A DNA stretch of 64,000 bases from AWTP1-13 sp963832445 (lineage in GTDB: Bacteria; Pseudomonadota; Alphaproteobacteria; Rhizobiales; Hyphomicrobiaceae), in NCBI GenBank assembly GCA_963832445.1, contig CAWHUM010000010.1:868001-932000 (forward strand), written 5' to 3'. The notes under the pieces are model-generated. The model did no database searches, was not told the origin of the DNA, and worked only from the letters and a program-made list of their open reading frames with translations. Shown here one piece after another: positions 18,901 to 26,701 of this stretch (positions within the stretch are counted from its first letter, which is position 1; each line of letters begins with the position of its first letter). The translations under genes were made by a program, and so were the position numbers.

Positions 18901-19093
18901 CGGCCACCGACACTGCCATGGTGTCCGCGCTGGCGCCCGGATACTGCACGGTGACGGTGATGGTCGGCACTTCGATGCGCGGAATGGCGGCAATCGGCAG
19001 CTGGCGGTAACCGAAGAAGCCGGCAAGCAGCAGCGACGCCATCACCAGCGTCGTCATCACGGGGCGGCGAATGCAAACCTCGGACAGCCGCAT
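15950..19093 (-). CDS. RND-family multidrug efflux pump, inner-membrane transporter
   Basis: A 1047-residue proton-driven efflux transporter of the HAE-1 type (AcrB/MdtB/MexF relatives). There is a first helix near residues 10-28, a large periplasmic porter loop, the TM4 proton-relay aspartates in LGFVVDDAIVVLEN, and the conserved GRFFFEFAMTISIAILLSG segment before the second half. The second half repeats the plan and ends with a short basic/alanine tail. Full length for the family and no break. The start ATG at 19093 follows the adaptor stop by only a few bases, so the two are one operon. Confidence 0.92.
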   Translation of the reverse strand: MRLSEVCIRRPVMTTLVMASLLLAGFFGYRQLPIAAIPRIEVPTITVTVQYPGASADTMAVSVAAPLERQFATIAGITSITSLNTEGNSQVTLEFDLNRNIDAASLDVQSAISVAAARLPEDLPTPPAYRRVNPADAPIIFLALTSDTTPSQDMNEFADKVMSPRLSTITGVAQININGAQKRAVRIKYDLDALATRGISVEEIRQAVAAQSTVAPVGTIRTQQQLYILEVKGAEPTAAYFKPLIVAWRNGTPVRLQDIASVEDLVENDQARAEFNGTRSIILSVQRQPDANTVAVTDAIHKAIPEFQRLLPPTVTLSVLSDRSESIRASVHDVQLTLMLTAVLVILVILAFLRTWRATFIPALALPLSIIGTFAGMAMFGFSLDNVSLLALTLALGFVVDDAIVVLENIVRYVEQGMRPFEAAIRGANEIGFTVISITISLVAVFIPILFMGGIVGRFFFEFAMTISIAILLSGFISLTLTPMLASRMLKVHHAGERKPGLLSRAFEGGYNLMATAYRVTLDASLKVPWLMLIVTFGTIVATVWAFSVVKKGFLPTEDTSIIIVRTEAAPDISFEAMLERQRIVSERIRTDPDVLYVNSNVQQTFFNPTLNRGSVFVQLKPRGERVNSGTISDVQNRLRRSLAGIPGIRAFPVPLQNLRIGSRGGAALYQYTLTSVDQAELYDNAQRLIERVKAAPGFTDVTSDLTLGARQLRLNVDRDALARFGLTMDVVRSTLYSAFGTRKIATVYTPSNDYAVILETDKLRTLDPSVLSKINIRSNTGQQVRLDSVATVTLQPGPVSVARQSQLPAVTITFNLAPGYTLGEAVVAMRELERDVKMPPTITGQFAGTAQVFETSFRDQPLLILAAILTIYIVLGILYESFIHPITILSGLPSASLGALLILHLFDVELTIIAVIGIILLVGIVKKNAIMMVDFAIEARSRGASAKDAIREACLLRFRPIMMTTMAALFGTMPIAVGWGSGAELRQPLGLAVVGGLAVSQLLTLYITPSVYLFMERLGEKLGAGRREHIPEAAEPVAERPRAAAE

Positions 19094-19098
19094 GGCCC

Positions 19099-20314
19099 CT
19101 ACCCCGGGCCGCCGCTGGAGCGGCGCTCCTCGCCTAGAGGCGCGGGCGGCCGCGGACGGCGAGGCTCTTCCACCGTTACGCCCGTGCCGGGTGCCAGCCG
19201 CAGCTGGCCATCGGTCACCACACGGTCGCCCGGGGCCACACCGCCGGAAAGATATACCGTCTGGCCGACGATGCGCTCGACCGTGACGACGCGCGGGGCC
19301 ACCTTGCTGTCCGGCCCGATCACCCAGACGATCATGCCCTGCTGGGCAGGCAGCACCGCGCTCGCCGGCACCGACAGCGTATTCGGTTTGACCTCCACGG
19401 TCAGCGCGACCTCCACCGAGAGACCCGGCCAGAGCGCCTCGTCAGCGTTTTCGGCCATCACCTTCACCATGATGTTGCCGGTCTGCTTGTCGACCTGGTT
19501 GTCGATGAAGCTGATGGTGCCGCGCACGCCTTTGCGCGGGCCGCTGCCGGGCATGAAGACCTCGGCCACAGCCTTGGATTGCAGAGCCCGTCGCAGCGCC
19601 GGCAGCTCGACCTGCGGCACGGAGAAGCCCACCAGGATCGGTTTAGTCTGGTTGATCGTTACGAGAGGCAGCGTGTCGCTGCCGCGCACGGTGGCGCCGA
19701 CCTTGGCGTTGAGGCTGCCGGTACGGCCGGTTATGGGCGCGCGGATGGTCAGATAGTCGAGCTGCGTTTTCTGCGAACTCGAGCAGCGCCTGACCCGCGG
19801 CGATGCTGGCCTTGAGCCCTTCGACCGCAAACTGTGCTTGGTCGCGCGCGGCCTCGCTGACGACCTGCTTGCCGATCAATGCCTCTCGACGCGCCAGCGT
19901 GGCCTCAGCGTCCCGCAGGCCTGCCTGGTCCTTGGCGATGCTCGCCTGCGCTTGCGCGATCTGCGCCTTCACCAACCTGTCATCGAGGCGGAACAGCACA
20001 TCGCCTTCAGAGACGGCATCGCCTTCCTTGAAGAGCACCTCGACGATCTGCCCGTCGGTGCGGGTCTTGACCGCGACATTGGCGAGCGGCTCGACGGTTC
20101 CCGGTGCGGAGATGATGACAGGCATGTCCGCCACCACGACGCTTGCGGCGGTTACCGGCGCCGATTGAGGCCGGCCCTTGCTGGCGGCCTGGCCCTTGCC
20201 ACGCCCCTCGCCCTGAAATGCAGAGTTACCGCCCGACTGAAGCCAAAAAAAATATCCCGCGCCGCCAACAATGGCCGCGCACGTCACATACGCCAATAGT
20301 CGCCCAATCCGCAT
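19099..20314 (-). pseudogene. RND periplasmic adaptor (AcrA/MdtA-like), one frameshift
   Basis: The adaptor that couples the RND pump at 15950-19093 to an outer-membrane channel. The N-terminal half has a membrane anchor (LLAYVTCAAIVGGAGYFFW), a lipoyl half (DGQIVEVLFKEGDAVSEGD) and the helical hairpin. The frame breaks near 19772 after GQALLEF; dropping one base gives KTQLDYLTIRAPITGRTG and the rest of a normal adaptor, 404 residues in all. An intact, full-length transporter directly downstream argues slightly for a base-call error over a true null, because the pump needs this subunit. Confidence 0.85.
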
Positions 20315-20541
20315 GCCTTTTGGACCGGTCTCTCGGCAACGCCAGCAGCAGCCAGTCTAGGGCCTGCTAGCGCCGGGGGCGAGAGGGCAAGAGTGAAATA
20401 GTGCGTTCGCGAGAACCCCGTGACCAGGGGAAACGGCCGCCGCGATCGGCTTCCGTCGTTGGCGCGCCGCTGCTGGCGGGCCAACGACGGCCGATACGCT
20501 CGGGGCGCACGCTTTGGTCGGCGTGGAAGCTCGTTGCAAGC

Positions 20542-21051
20542 CTACAGGCGGTAGCGGATCTGGTCGGACCAGAAGCGCTCGAGGCGCACGAGCGCCTTGT
20601 TCAGGCTCTTGAACTCCTCGACGCCGATCTGGCCCACCTGCTCCACCGATCCAAGCTGGCGCTGATAGAGCTTCTGGATGACGTTGCGCGCCTCCAAGCC
20701 CTTGTCCGTCAGGCTCACCCGCACCGACCGGCGGTCCTTGTCCGACCGCTTGTAGTGGATGTAGCCCATGTCGACGAGCTTCTTGAGGTTGTAGGAGACG
20801 TTCGAGCCCAGATAATAGCCGCGCGTCTTCAACTCCCCGGCCGTCAGTTCGCTTTCGCCGATGTTGTAGAGGAGCAGCGCCTGAACGCTGTTGAGCTCGG
20901 CCCCGCCGAGGCGGTCGAACTCGTCCTTGATGACATCGAGCAGCAGGCGGTGCAGGCGCTCCACCAGCCGCAGCGCACGCAAGTATTCGCTCTTGAGCAA
21001 GTCCTCGCTTGCGGGCGCGCGCGAGCGCGCAAGGTCCAACGCAAAACTCAT
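20542..21051 (-). CDS. ldtR: LdtR-like MarR-family transcriptional regulator
   Basis: A 169-residue winged-helix regulator. The stretch LNSVQALLLYNIGESELTAG followed by TRGYYLGSNVSYNLKKLV forms the helix-turn-helix, and the wing carries RSDKDRRSVRV with DRR as in MarR proteins. The recognition region is very like LdtR, the alphaproteobacterial regulator described in Liberibacter and rhizobia, which controls an L,D-transpeptidase and stress tolerance. No L,D-transpeptidase gene lies nearby. It precedes the RND adaptor on the same strand by 227 bases, so regulation of the pump is possible but inferred. A candidate operator lies upstream at 21134-21147. Confidence 0.8.
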   Translation of the reverse strand: MSFALDLARSRAPASEDLLKSEYLRALRLVERLHRLLLDVIKDEFDRLGGAELNSVQALLLYNIGESELTAGELKTRGYYLGSNVSYNLKKLVDMGYIHYKRSDKDRRSVRVSLTDKGLEARNVIQKLYQRQLGSVEQVGQIGVEEFKSLNKALVRLERFWSDQIRYRL

Positions 21052-21133
21052 AACACGGCCTCGATCTGTTTGACGCTTCCCGGTGTTCCGGGTTGAGCGA
21101 GAAGCTAATCGAAACCTTCTAAATGTCGCTTAA

Positions 21134-21147
21134 GTTAATCGGTTAAC
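21134..21147. promoter_or_regulatory. Imperfect palindrome upstream of the MarR-family gene
   Basis: GTTAATCGGTTAAC matches its own reverse complement at 12 of 14 positions. It sits 83 bases before the start of the MarR-family gene and between it and the 3-hydroxyisobutyryl-CoA hydrolase-like gene. MarR proteins bind palindromes of about this size and often repress themselves, so it may be an autoregulatory operator. No experimental link. Confidence 0.35.
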
Positions 21148-21180
21148 GCAGCAAATCGCGGCATCCCACGATGACACGTT

Positions 21181-22258
21181 TCAGCTTCGGACCGCCTGCA
21201 TCTCGGTGCGGCTGGCCAGTTGCAGCTCATCCGGGCCAAGCGAAGCGAAGTGGGCATCGACAACCGCCTCGCTCACGTCCTCGAGACGGCCAGGGCGCCA
21301 GCGTGGAGCCTGGTCGCGGTCGATGAGGCTCGCCCGCACGCCCTCGTAGAAGTCGTGGCCCTGCATGAAAATGCAGGCGAGGCGGAAGTTCTCCTGCAAG
21401 GTCGCAGCCGAGATCCAGTGCACGCGCGGACCGTACGTGCCGGTGCGTGACCTTGAGCGAGGTTGGCGAGGCCCGGTTGAGATCGGCGAGGGCGCCTTGG
21501 GCCCACGCCTCGGCCGCTCCCCGCTCCGCCTCCAGTGCCGCGACGATGGCTTCGACACTGTTCTTGCCGAAGCACCGGGCAATGGCGGACTCCACCTTTT
21601 CGATCTCGCCTGGGCCAGGATGCTCATGCCACCCATCGAGCAGCGGATCGACCGGATCGGCATCGCTGAGGGCCGCGACAATGCCCTTGAAGCTCTCCGC
21701 CGGCACACAATGCGTGACAAAGCCCAAGCGAAAGGCGTCCGCGCGACCGATCTCCCGCCCCGTGAGCGCCAGGTACATGCCGATGTTGTTGGGCATGCGC
21801 GCGAAGGCCCAGCTCACCCCGTCGTCCGGGAAGAGGCCGATCCGCGTCTCCGGCATGGCGAAGCGATAGCGCTCGCCGGCGACCCGGTGCGTGCCGTAGA
21901 GCGTGATGCCGACGCCCGAGCCCACGACCATGCCGTCGATCAGCGACACGGTGGGCTTGGCAAAGCAGTCGAGCTGCCAGTTGAGCGAGTACTCCGCAGC
22001 AAGAGAGCGGCGCGCATCGTCCGGCCGCTCCCTGCCCCAAGCCACCATCTCGCGCACGTCGCCGCCGGCGCAAAACGCCCGGTCTGTGCCGGAGAGGATG
22101 GCGGCGGCATACACTTGAGAATTGCGCGCCCACTCGGCGAAGGCGGTTGCGATCTCGGCCCGCATCGCCGTCGTCAGCGCATTGAGGGCGCGCGGCCGGT
22201 TGAGGGTGACGACGCCGGCCGATCCCACCACTTGGGCGGTGATCTCGCGGTCACTCAT
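21181..22258 (-). pseudogene. 3-Hydroxyisobutyryl-CoA hydrolase-like crotonase, one frameshift
   Basis: A crotonase-fold protein of the enoyl-CoA hydratase/HIBCH group, a step of valine breakdown in that family. The N-terminal VVTLNRPRALNALT, the oxyanion-hole segment AFCAGGDVREM and the HIBCH-type MPETRIGLFPDDGVSWAFAR are all intact. Near 21408 the frame breaks after SARALDL; changing GG to G gives AATLQENFRLACIFMQGHD and continues to the stop at 21181, for 358 residues, a normal HIBCH length. Crotonases are hard to assign to a single reaction, so the substrate is a family inference. Confidence 0.8.
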
Positions 22259-22452
22259 GCTGATCGGATCCGTCTTGAGCCCACCACGCCGCCGTCCACA
22301 GGTTGTTCCTGCACCTGGTCCCTCTGACGCTGCGCTCTCGCGGTCGCCATTTTTTTGCGCTATATATGACAGTCAATTCAGTCAGTACCAGATCCTGATT
22401 CGTGTGGGGCGTCGCGCCGGGATCCCTGACTGACTGTAGGGGTGTTTCCAAC
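22259..22452. promoter_or_regulatory. Divergent promoter region before the extensin-like gene
   Basis: The gap holds an AT-rich tract (a run of T and TATATATGA around 22350-22370), rare in this GC-rich DNA and therefore a likely promoter. An 8-bp inverted repeat, TCAGTCAG at 22378-22385 and CTGACTGA at 22426-22433, lies between it and the start codon and could be a regulator site or leader hairpin. Confidence 0.3.
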
Positions 22453-23499
22453 ATGCATGTGACTCGCTGGGCGGCAGCCGCCTTGTGCGCGGTTGTCGTC
22501 GTGCCTAGTGGTTCTGCGCAGCAGACTGCACAGACGCCCGATGCCGGCAAGCTGCCGGCCTCCGCCGCACCCTACGCCGCACCCTACAAGGGCGTGTGGC
22601 CGAAGCTGTCGCCGCACGCCAAGCCTGCCGATACGGCTCCTCCACCCACCGAATGGTCCAAACAGGATATCGAACTCGCCAACGCCCGCTGTACGGCGCT
22701 GCTCAAGGACCTCGACCTGGTTGCGGTACCCGAGGCGGCGATCCGCGAGGGCAGGGAATGCGGCACGCCGGCCCCCATGAAGCTCGTCAGCATCGGCACT
22801 AGCCCGCAGATCGCCTTCTCTCCCCCGCCGGTCCTCACCTGCGACATGATCGCCGCCCTGCACAAATGGCTGCAGAAGGAGGTGCAGCCGCTGGCCCGCA
22901 AGCACCTGGGGGCTCCCGTTATCAACGTTGCGACCATGAGCTCCTATTCCTGCCGCAACGCCTACGGCCGCGCGAAAAGCCGTTTGAGCGAGCACGGCCG
23001 GGTCAATGCGCTCGACATCGGCGCATTCGTGACGGCCAAGGGCCAGACTGCGATGGTAGTTGCTGACTGGGGCCCCACCGCCCGCGAGATCGCCGCCCAG
23101 AAGAACAACGAAGGCAAAGTCGAAGGGGTCGCCGCCAGCGAGGCCAAAGACCCCTCCCCGCCCGCAGCATCTGCGACCGCGCCGCCGCCCGCTACTGGTC
23201 CGTCGCTGCGCCCGAGCATTGCCATCGAGGTGCCCGGCATCACCGTGCAGATACCCCGGGCCGACCAGTCGCTGGGCCTCGGCATAGCCCCGCACCGGCT
23301 CGGCGGGCCCAAGCCACCTGACGCCGCGCCCGCGGCGCCACCCGCCCCGCTGACGGGAAAGGCCGCGTTCCTGCGGGCCACGCACCGGGCCGCGTGCCGC
23401 ATCTTCGGCACCGTGCTGGGGCCGGAAGCCAATAGCTGGCACAAGAACCACTTCCACGTCGACATGGCCGAGCGCAAGCACGGCGTGATCTGCGAATAG
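22453..23499 (+). CDS. Extensin-family secreted protein
   Basis: A 348-residue exported protein. A signal peptide (MHVTRWAAAALCAVVVV to SAQQ) is followed by a Pro/Ala-rich stretch and the Extensin-C domain: a cysteine in ELANARCTALL, CDMIAALHKWLQ, SSYSCRNAYG, then the conserved SEHGRVNALDIGAF. After a Pro/Ala-rich linker of ~100 residues the domain closes with NSWHKNHFHVDMAERKHGV. The His/Asp/Asn pattern resembles LAS-type peptidoglycan peptidases (M15-like), so a cell-wall role in the periplasm is plausible. The linker insertion inside the domain is longer than in most relatives. The ATG at 22453 opens straight into the signal peptide. Confidence 0.83.
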   Translation: MHVTRWAAAALCAVVVVPSGSAQQTAQTPDAGKLPASAAPYAAPYKGVWPKLSPHAKPADTAPPPTEWSKQDIELANARCTALLKDLDLVAVPEAAIREGRECGTPAPMKLVSIGTSPQIAFSPPPVLTCDMIAALHKWLQKEVQPLARKHLGAPVINVATMSSYSCRNAYGRAKSRLSEHGRVNALDIGAFVTAKGQTAMVVADWGPTAREIAAQKNNEGKVEGVAASEAKDPSPPAASATAPPPATGPSLRPSIAIEVPGITVQIPRADQSLGLGIAPHRLGGPKPPDAAPAAPPAPLTGKAAFLRATHRAACRIFGTVLGPEANSWHKNHFHVDMAERKHGVICE

Positions 23500-23586
23500 T
23501 GACCAGCCCCTTGCGTTGCGGGCGCGCTCCGGACAAGCTGCCCGGCGGGGCCTGACGTCGACCGGCCCCTTCGCTAGGCTCGACCC

Positions 23587-24645
23587 ATGAACATAGCCGC
23601 CCGGCGCCGGCCGATGCCGGCCAAGAATGCTGCTGCCCCCGCACCGGAGAGTGCCGCAACCGGCCAATACCCTCACGTGCGCATGCGCCGCAACCGGCGC
23701 ACCGGCTGGTCCCGCCGCCTGGTCGCCGAGACCGTGCTCACTGCCGACGACCTGATCTGGCCCATGTTCGTGGTCGAGGGGCGCGGGGTGAAGCAAGCGG
23801 TCGACTCCATGCCCGGCATCGATCGCCTTAGCGTCGATCTCATCGTCGAGGCGGCCGAGCAGGCCGTCAAACTCGGCATCCCCGTCATCGCCCTCTTTCC
23901 CTATACCGACCCCAAGCTGCGCACCGACGACGGGCGCGAGGCGCTCAACCCCGAAAATCTCGTGTCCCGCGCCACCCGCGCCATCCGCGACCGCAAGCTC
24001 GACGTGGGCGTGCTGCTCGACGTGGCGCTCGACCCCTACACCAGCCATGGCCACGACGGGCTGATGCGCGACGGGGTGATCCTCAACGACGAGACGCTGG
24101 AGGCCCTGGTGCGCCAGGCGCTGGTGCAGGCGGAAGCCGGCTGCGACATCATCGCTCCCTCCGACATGATGGACGGCCGGGTCGGTGCCATCCGCAAGGC
24201 GCTGGAGGCCGCAGGCTACAGCGACACGCAGATCATGGCCTATGCGGCCAAGTACGCCTCGGCGTTCTATGGCCCCTTCCGCGACGCAGTCGGCTCATCC
24301 GCCACGCTCGTCGGCGACAAGCGCACCTATCAGATGGACGCCGCCAACTCCGACGAGGCGCTGCGCGAGGTGGCGCTCGACATCGCCGAAGGCGCCGACA
24401 TGGTGATGGTGAAGCCCGGCATGCCCTACCTCGACATCGTGGCCCGCGTGAAGGACGCCTTCGGCATGCCGACCTTCGCCTATCAGGTGTCGGGCGAGTA
24501 CTCGATGCTGATGGCGGCGGCCGAGCGGGGCTGGCTCGAGGGCGACAAGGTGATGCTGGAGAGCCTGATCGCCTTCAAACGCGCCGGCGCCGACGGCATC
24601 CTCACGTATTTTGCCCCCCGCGCCGCCCGGCTGCTCAGGGGGTGA
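23587..24645 (+). CDS. hemB: Delta-aminolevulinic acid dehydratase (porphobilinogen synthase)
   Basis: A 352-residue cytosolic enzyme that joins two 5-aminolevulinates into porphobilinogen in tetrapyrrole synthesis. The two active-site lysine regions are present (MAYAAKYASAFYGPFRDA and MVMVKPGMPYLDIV), and FAYQVSGEYSML closes the barrel. In the metal-binding loop the protein reads DVALDPYTSHGHDG: the cysteines of zinc enzymes are replaced by Ala/Asp, as in the magnesium-dependent HemB of Bradyrhizobium. The ~30-residue N-terminal tail is Ala/Pro-rich and variable in the family. Followed directly by a palindromic repeat. Confidence 0.95.
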   Translation: MNIAARRRPMPAKNAAAPAPESAATGQYPHVRMRRNRRTGWSRRLVAETVLTADDLIWPMFVVEGRGVKQAVDSMPGIDRLSVDLIVEAAEQAVKLGIPVIALFPYTDPKLRTDDGREALNPENLVSRATRAIRDRKLDVGVLLDVALDPYTSHGHDGLMRDGVILNDETLEALVRQALVQAEAGCDIIAPSDMMDGRVGAIRKALEAAGYSDTQIMAYAAKYASAFYGPFRDAVGSSATLVGDKRTYQMDAANSDEALREVALDIAEGADMVMVKPGMPYLDIVARVKDAFGMPTFAYQVSGEYSMLMAAAERGWLEGDKVMLESLIAFKRAGADGILTYFAPRAARLLRG

Positions 24646-24650
24646 CCCGC

Positions 24651-24742
24651 TGTCATCCCGGTGCTTGTCACCGGGATCCATCGATCCACAAGCGCCGGAG
24701 CATGCTGCGGGATCGATCCCGGGCACGTGGCCCGGGATGACA
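24651..24742. repeat. Palindromic intergenic repeat element, 92 bp
   Basis: The ends are exact inverted repeats: TGTCATCCCGG at the left and CCGGGATGACA at the right. Inside are further self-complementary pieces (CCGGGATC/GATCCCGG and ATCGATCC/GGGATCGAT), so the whole can fold into a long hairpin. Intergenic elements ending in TGTCATCCCGG are scattered in many alphaproteobacterial genomes. It begins 5 bases after hemB ends and may act as terminator or mRNA stabiliser. Confidence 0.75.
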
Positions 24743-24872
24743 ACCTTCGGCCACCCCAGCCAGGTTGCATAGACGATATGATGCGGGTCCGCTCGCCGCA
24801 CTTGATTGTGCGCTTCCCCCTCACTTATCATCGCCCGCAAGATGCGCAGTCGCGTGGCGTCAAGAGTTAGTG

Positions 24873-25616
24873 ATGACAGAGCAGCGTAAGCACTTCCCCG
24901 AGTTCTACGTCACTGCTCCGCAGCCCTGCCCCTATCTGTCCGGCCGCCTCGAGCGCAAGCTCTTCACCCATCTCACGCACGACAAGGCGCCGGCGCTCGT
25001 CGACAACCTGCTCAAAGGCGGCTTCCGCCGCAGCCAGAACATCGCCTACATGCCCTACTGCGAGGGCTGCCAGGCGTGCGTGTCCGTGCGCGTGCTGGTG
25101 AGCGAGTTCGAGCCGACGCGCTCGATGCGCCGCGTGCTCGACGCCAACTCCGACATCGTTGCGCGGCGCCTGCAGGCGACGCCCACCTCGGAGCAGTATT
25201 CGCTGTTCCGCGCCTACATCGACGCCCGCCATGCCGACGGCGGCATGGCCGACATGACCGTGCTCGACTACGCCATGATGGTCGAGGACAGCATCATCGA
25301 CACCTTCATGACCGAGTACCGATTGGCGCCCGACCCCGGCGCCAAGACACCGGCTGAGAGGCGGCCACTGACGGCAGTGTCCCTGTGCGACCGGCTCTCG
25401 GACGGCATCTCCATGGTCTACAGCTTCTACGAGCCGGAGGCGGCCAAGCGCGGGCTCGGCACCTACATGATCCTGGAGCACATCGCCTACGCGCAGCGGC
25501 TCGGGCTGCCCTACGTCTATCTCGGCTATTGGATCAACGGCTCGCCGAAGATGAGCTACAAGCGGCGCTTCCAGCCGCAGGAGCAACTGACCGGCAACGG
25601 CTGGACGCGCGTATAG
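24873..25616 (+). CDS. bpt: Aspartate/glutamate leucyltransferase (arginyltransferase family)
   Basis: A 247-residue cytosolic enzyme that attaches leucine from Leu-tRNA to proteins beginning with Asp or Glu, marking them for ClpS/ClpAP degradation (N-end rule). Family marks: the N-terminal PCPYLSGRLERKLFTHL, the cysteine cluster MPYCEGCQACVSVRV, and the C-terminal YVYLGYWINGSPKMSYK that shapes the GNAT-like fold. Length agrees with Bpt proteins. The ATG at 24873 is chosen because it opens on the family N-terminus; an upstream frame from 24765 does not. Assignment of bpt versus ate specificity is by bacterial context. Confidence 0.93.
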   Translation: MTEQRKHFPEFYVTAPQPCPYLSGRLERKLFTHLTHDKAPALVDNLLKGGFRRSQNIAYMPYCEGCQACVSVRVLVSEFEPTRSMRRVLDANSDIVARRLQATPTSEQYSLFRAYIDARHADGGMADMTVLDYAMMVEDSIIDTFMTEYRLAPDPGAKTPAERRPLTAVSLCDRLSDGISMVYSFYEPEAAKRGLGTYMILEHIAYAQRLGLPYVYLGYWINGSPKMSYKRRFQPQEQLTGNGWTRV

Positions 25617-25651
25617 GCTTGCGCGCCCGGCCTCCAGGGTGGGAGGGCGGC

Positions 25652-26491
25652 ATGGCCAGAACCGCAATCGAGGTGCGCCCCATCGCCGGTGCGATCGGCG
25701 CCGAGATCTCGGGCGTGGACCTCGCGGGCGAGGTCGATGACGATACCATCGCCCAGATCCGCAACGCCTGGCTCGAGCATTGCGTCATCTTCTTCCGCGA
25801 CCAGGACCTGCCGCCGGCGTGCTTCCTCGCCTTCGCCAGACGTTTCGGCACCGTCATCGAGTATCCGTTCATCAAGGGGCTCGAGGAGTTTCCCGAGATC
25901 ATTCCCGTCATCAAGCTGGAGCATGAGAAGACCAACTTCGGCGGCATCTGGCACTCCGACACCTCCTACCTCGAGGCACCGCCCATGGGCACCATGCTGG
26001 TGGCGCGCGAGGTGCCGCCCTATGGCGGCGACACCATGTTCGCCAGCACCTATCTCGCCTACGAGATGCTGTCGGACGGCATGAAGCGCCTGCTCGACGG
26101 GCTCGTCGCCATCAACACCTCGGCCAAGGCAGACGTGAGCCGCACGCGCGAGGACCGCGTGCGCCAGAGCATGCGCGAGGACGCCAAGAAGGAGTACGTC
26201 GGCGAGCACCCGGTGGTGCGCACACACCCCGAGACCGGGCGCAAGGCACTCTACATCAACGTGGGCCACACCCTGCGCTTCAAGGACATGAGCGTCCAGG
26301 AGAGCCAACCCATCCTGGACTATCTCTTCCAGCATCAGGTGCGGCCCGAGTTCACCTGCCGCTTTACCTGGCGCCCGGGCTCGCTCGCGTTCTGGGACAA
26401 TCGCTGCGCACTGCACAACCCGGTCAACGACTACCATGGCTACCGCCGCGTGATGCACCGCATCACGCTGGCCGGCGACAAGCCGCGCTGA
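25652..26491 (+). CDS. TauD/TfdA-family Fe(II)/2-oxoglutarate dioxygenase
   Basis: A 279-residue cytosolic oxygenase. The iron-binding HxD lies in IWHSDTSYLEAPP and the distal histidine in YRRVMHRITL, next to the 2-oxoglutarate-binding arginine. The N-terminal PIAGAIGAEISGVDLA is the standard opening of the family. Relatives act on taurine, 2,4-D and many other small acids, so the substrate is open. The start at 25652 is supported by GGGAGGGCGGC. Starts 35 bases after bpt and may be co-transcribed with it. Confidence 0.88.
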   Translation: MARTAIEVRPIAGAIGAEISGVDLAGEVDDDTIAQIRNAWLEHCVIFFRDQDLPPACFLAFARRFGTVIEYPFIKGLEEFPEIIPVIKLEHEKTNFGGIWHSDTSYLEAPPMGTMLVAREVPPYGGDTMFASTYLAYEMLSDGMKRLLDGLVAINTSAKADVSRTREDRVRQSMREDAKKEYVGEHPVVRTHPETGRKALYINVGHTLRFKDMSVQESQPILDYLFQHQVRPEFTCRFTWRPGSLAFWDNRCALHNPVNDYHGYRRVMHRITLAGDKPR

Positions 26492-26701
26492 GCCTGACGT
26501 TGCAAGCCGCTTGAAGAGCGGGTGCCCGCGTCAGGCGGTGCGCTTCAACGCAAGAAATGTCCGGCTCAGCAGAGCCTTGCGAAGGCGACCCTCGCTTGCG
26601 CGCACCGGATTGCCTGCGGCCAGCGATTGACCGAGCGCAAAGCGCGCCCGACCCGCCCATACGAACAATCCCAACCTCTGATCTCTACGTAGGGCGCGCG
26701 C

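Noticed and set aside
22378..24054. A 558-codon minus-strand frame opposite the extensin-like gene and hemB
   Set aside because: Both plus-strand genes have strong family support.
24295..24840. Minus-strand frames through the palindromic repeat after hemB
   Set aside because: Their translation reflects the repeat itself (Pro/Gly-rich with HVPGIDPA-like pieces); such frames are typical of palindromic elements and not of genes.
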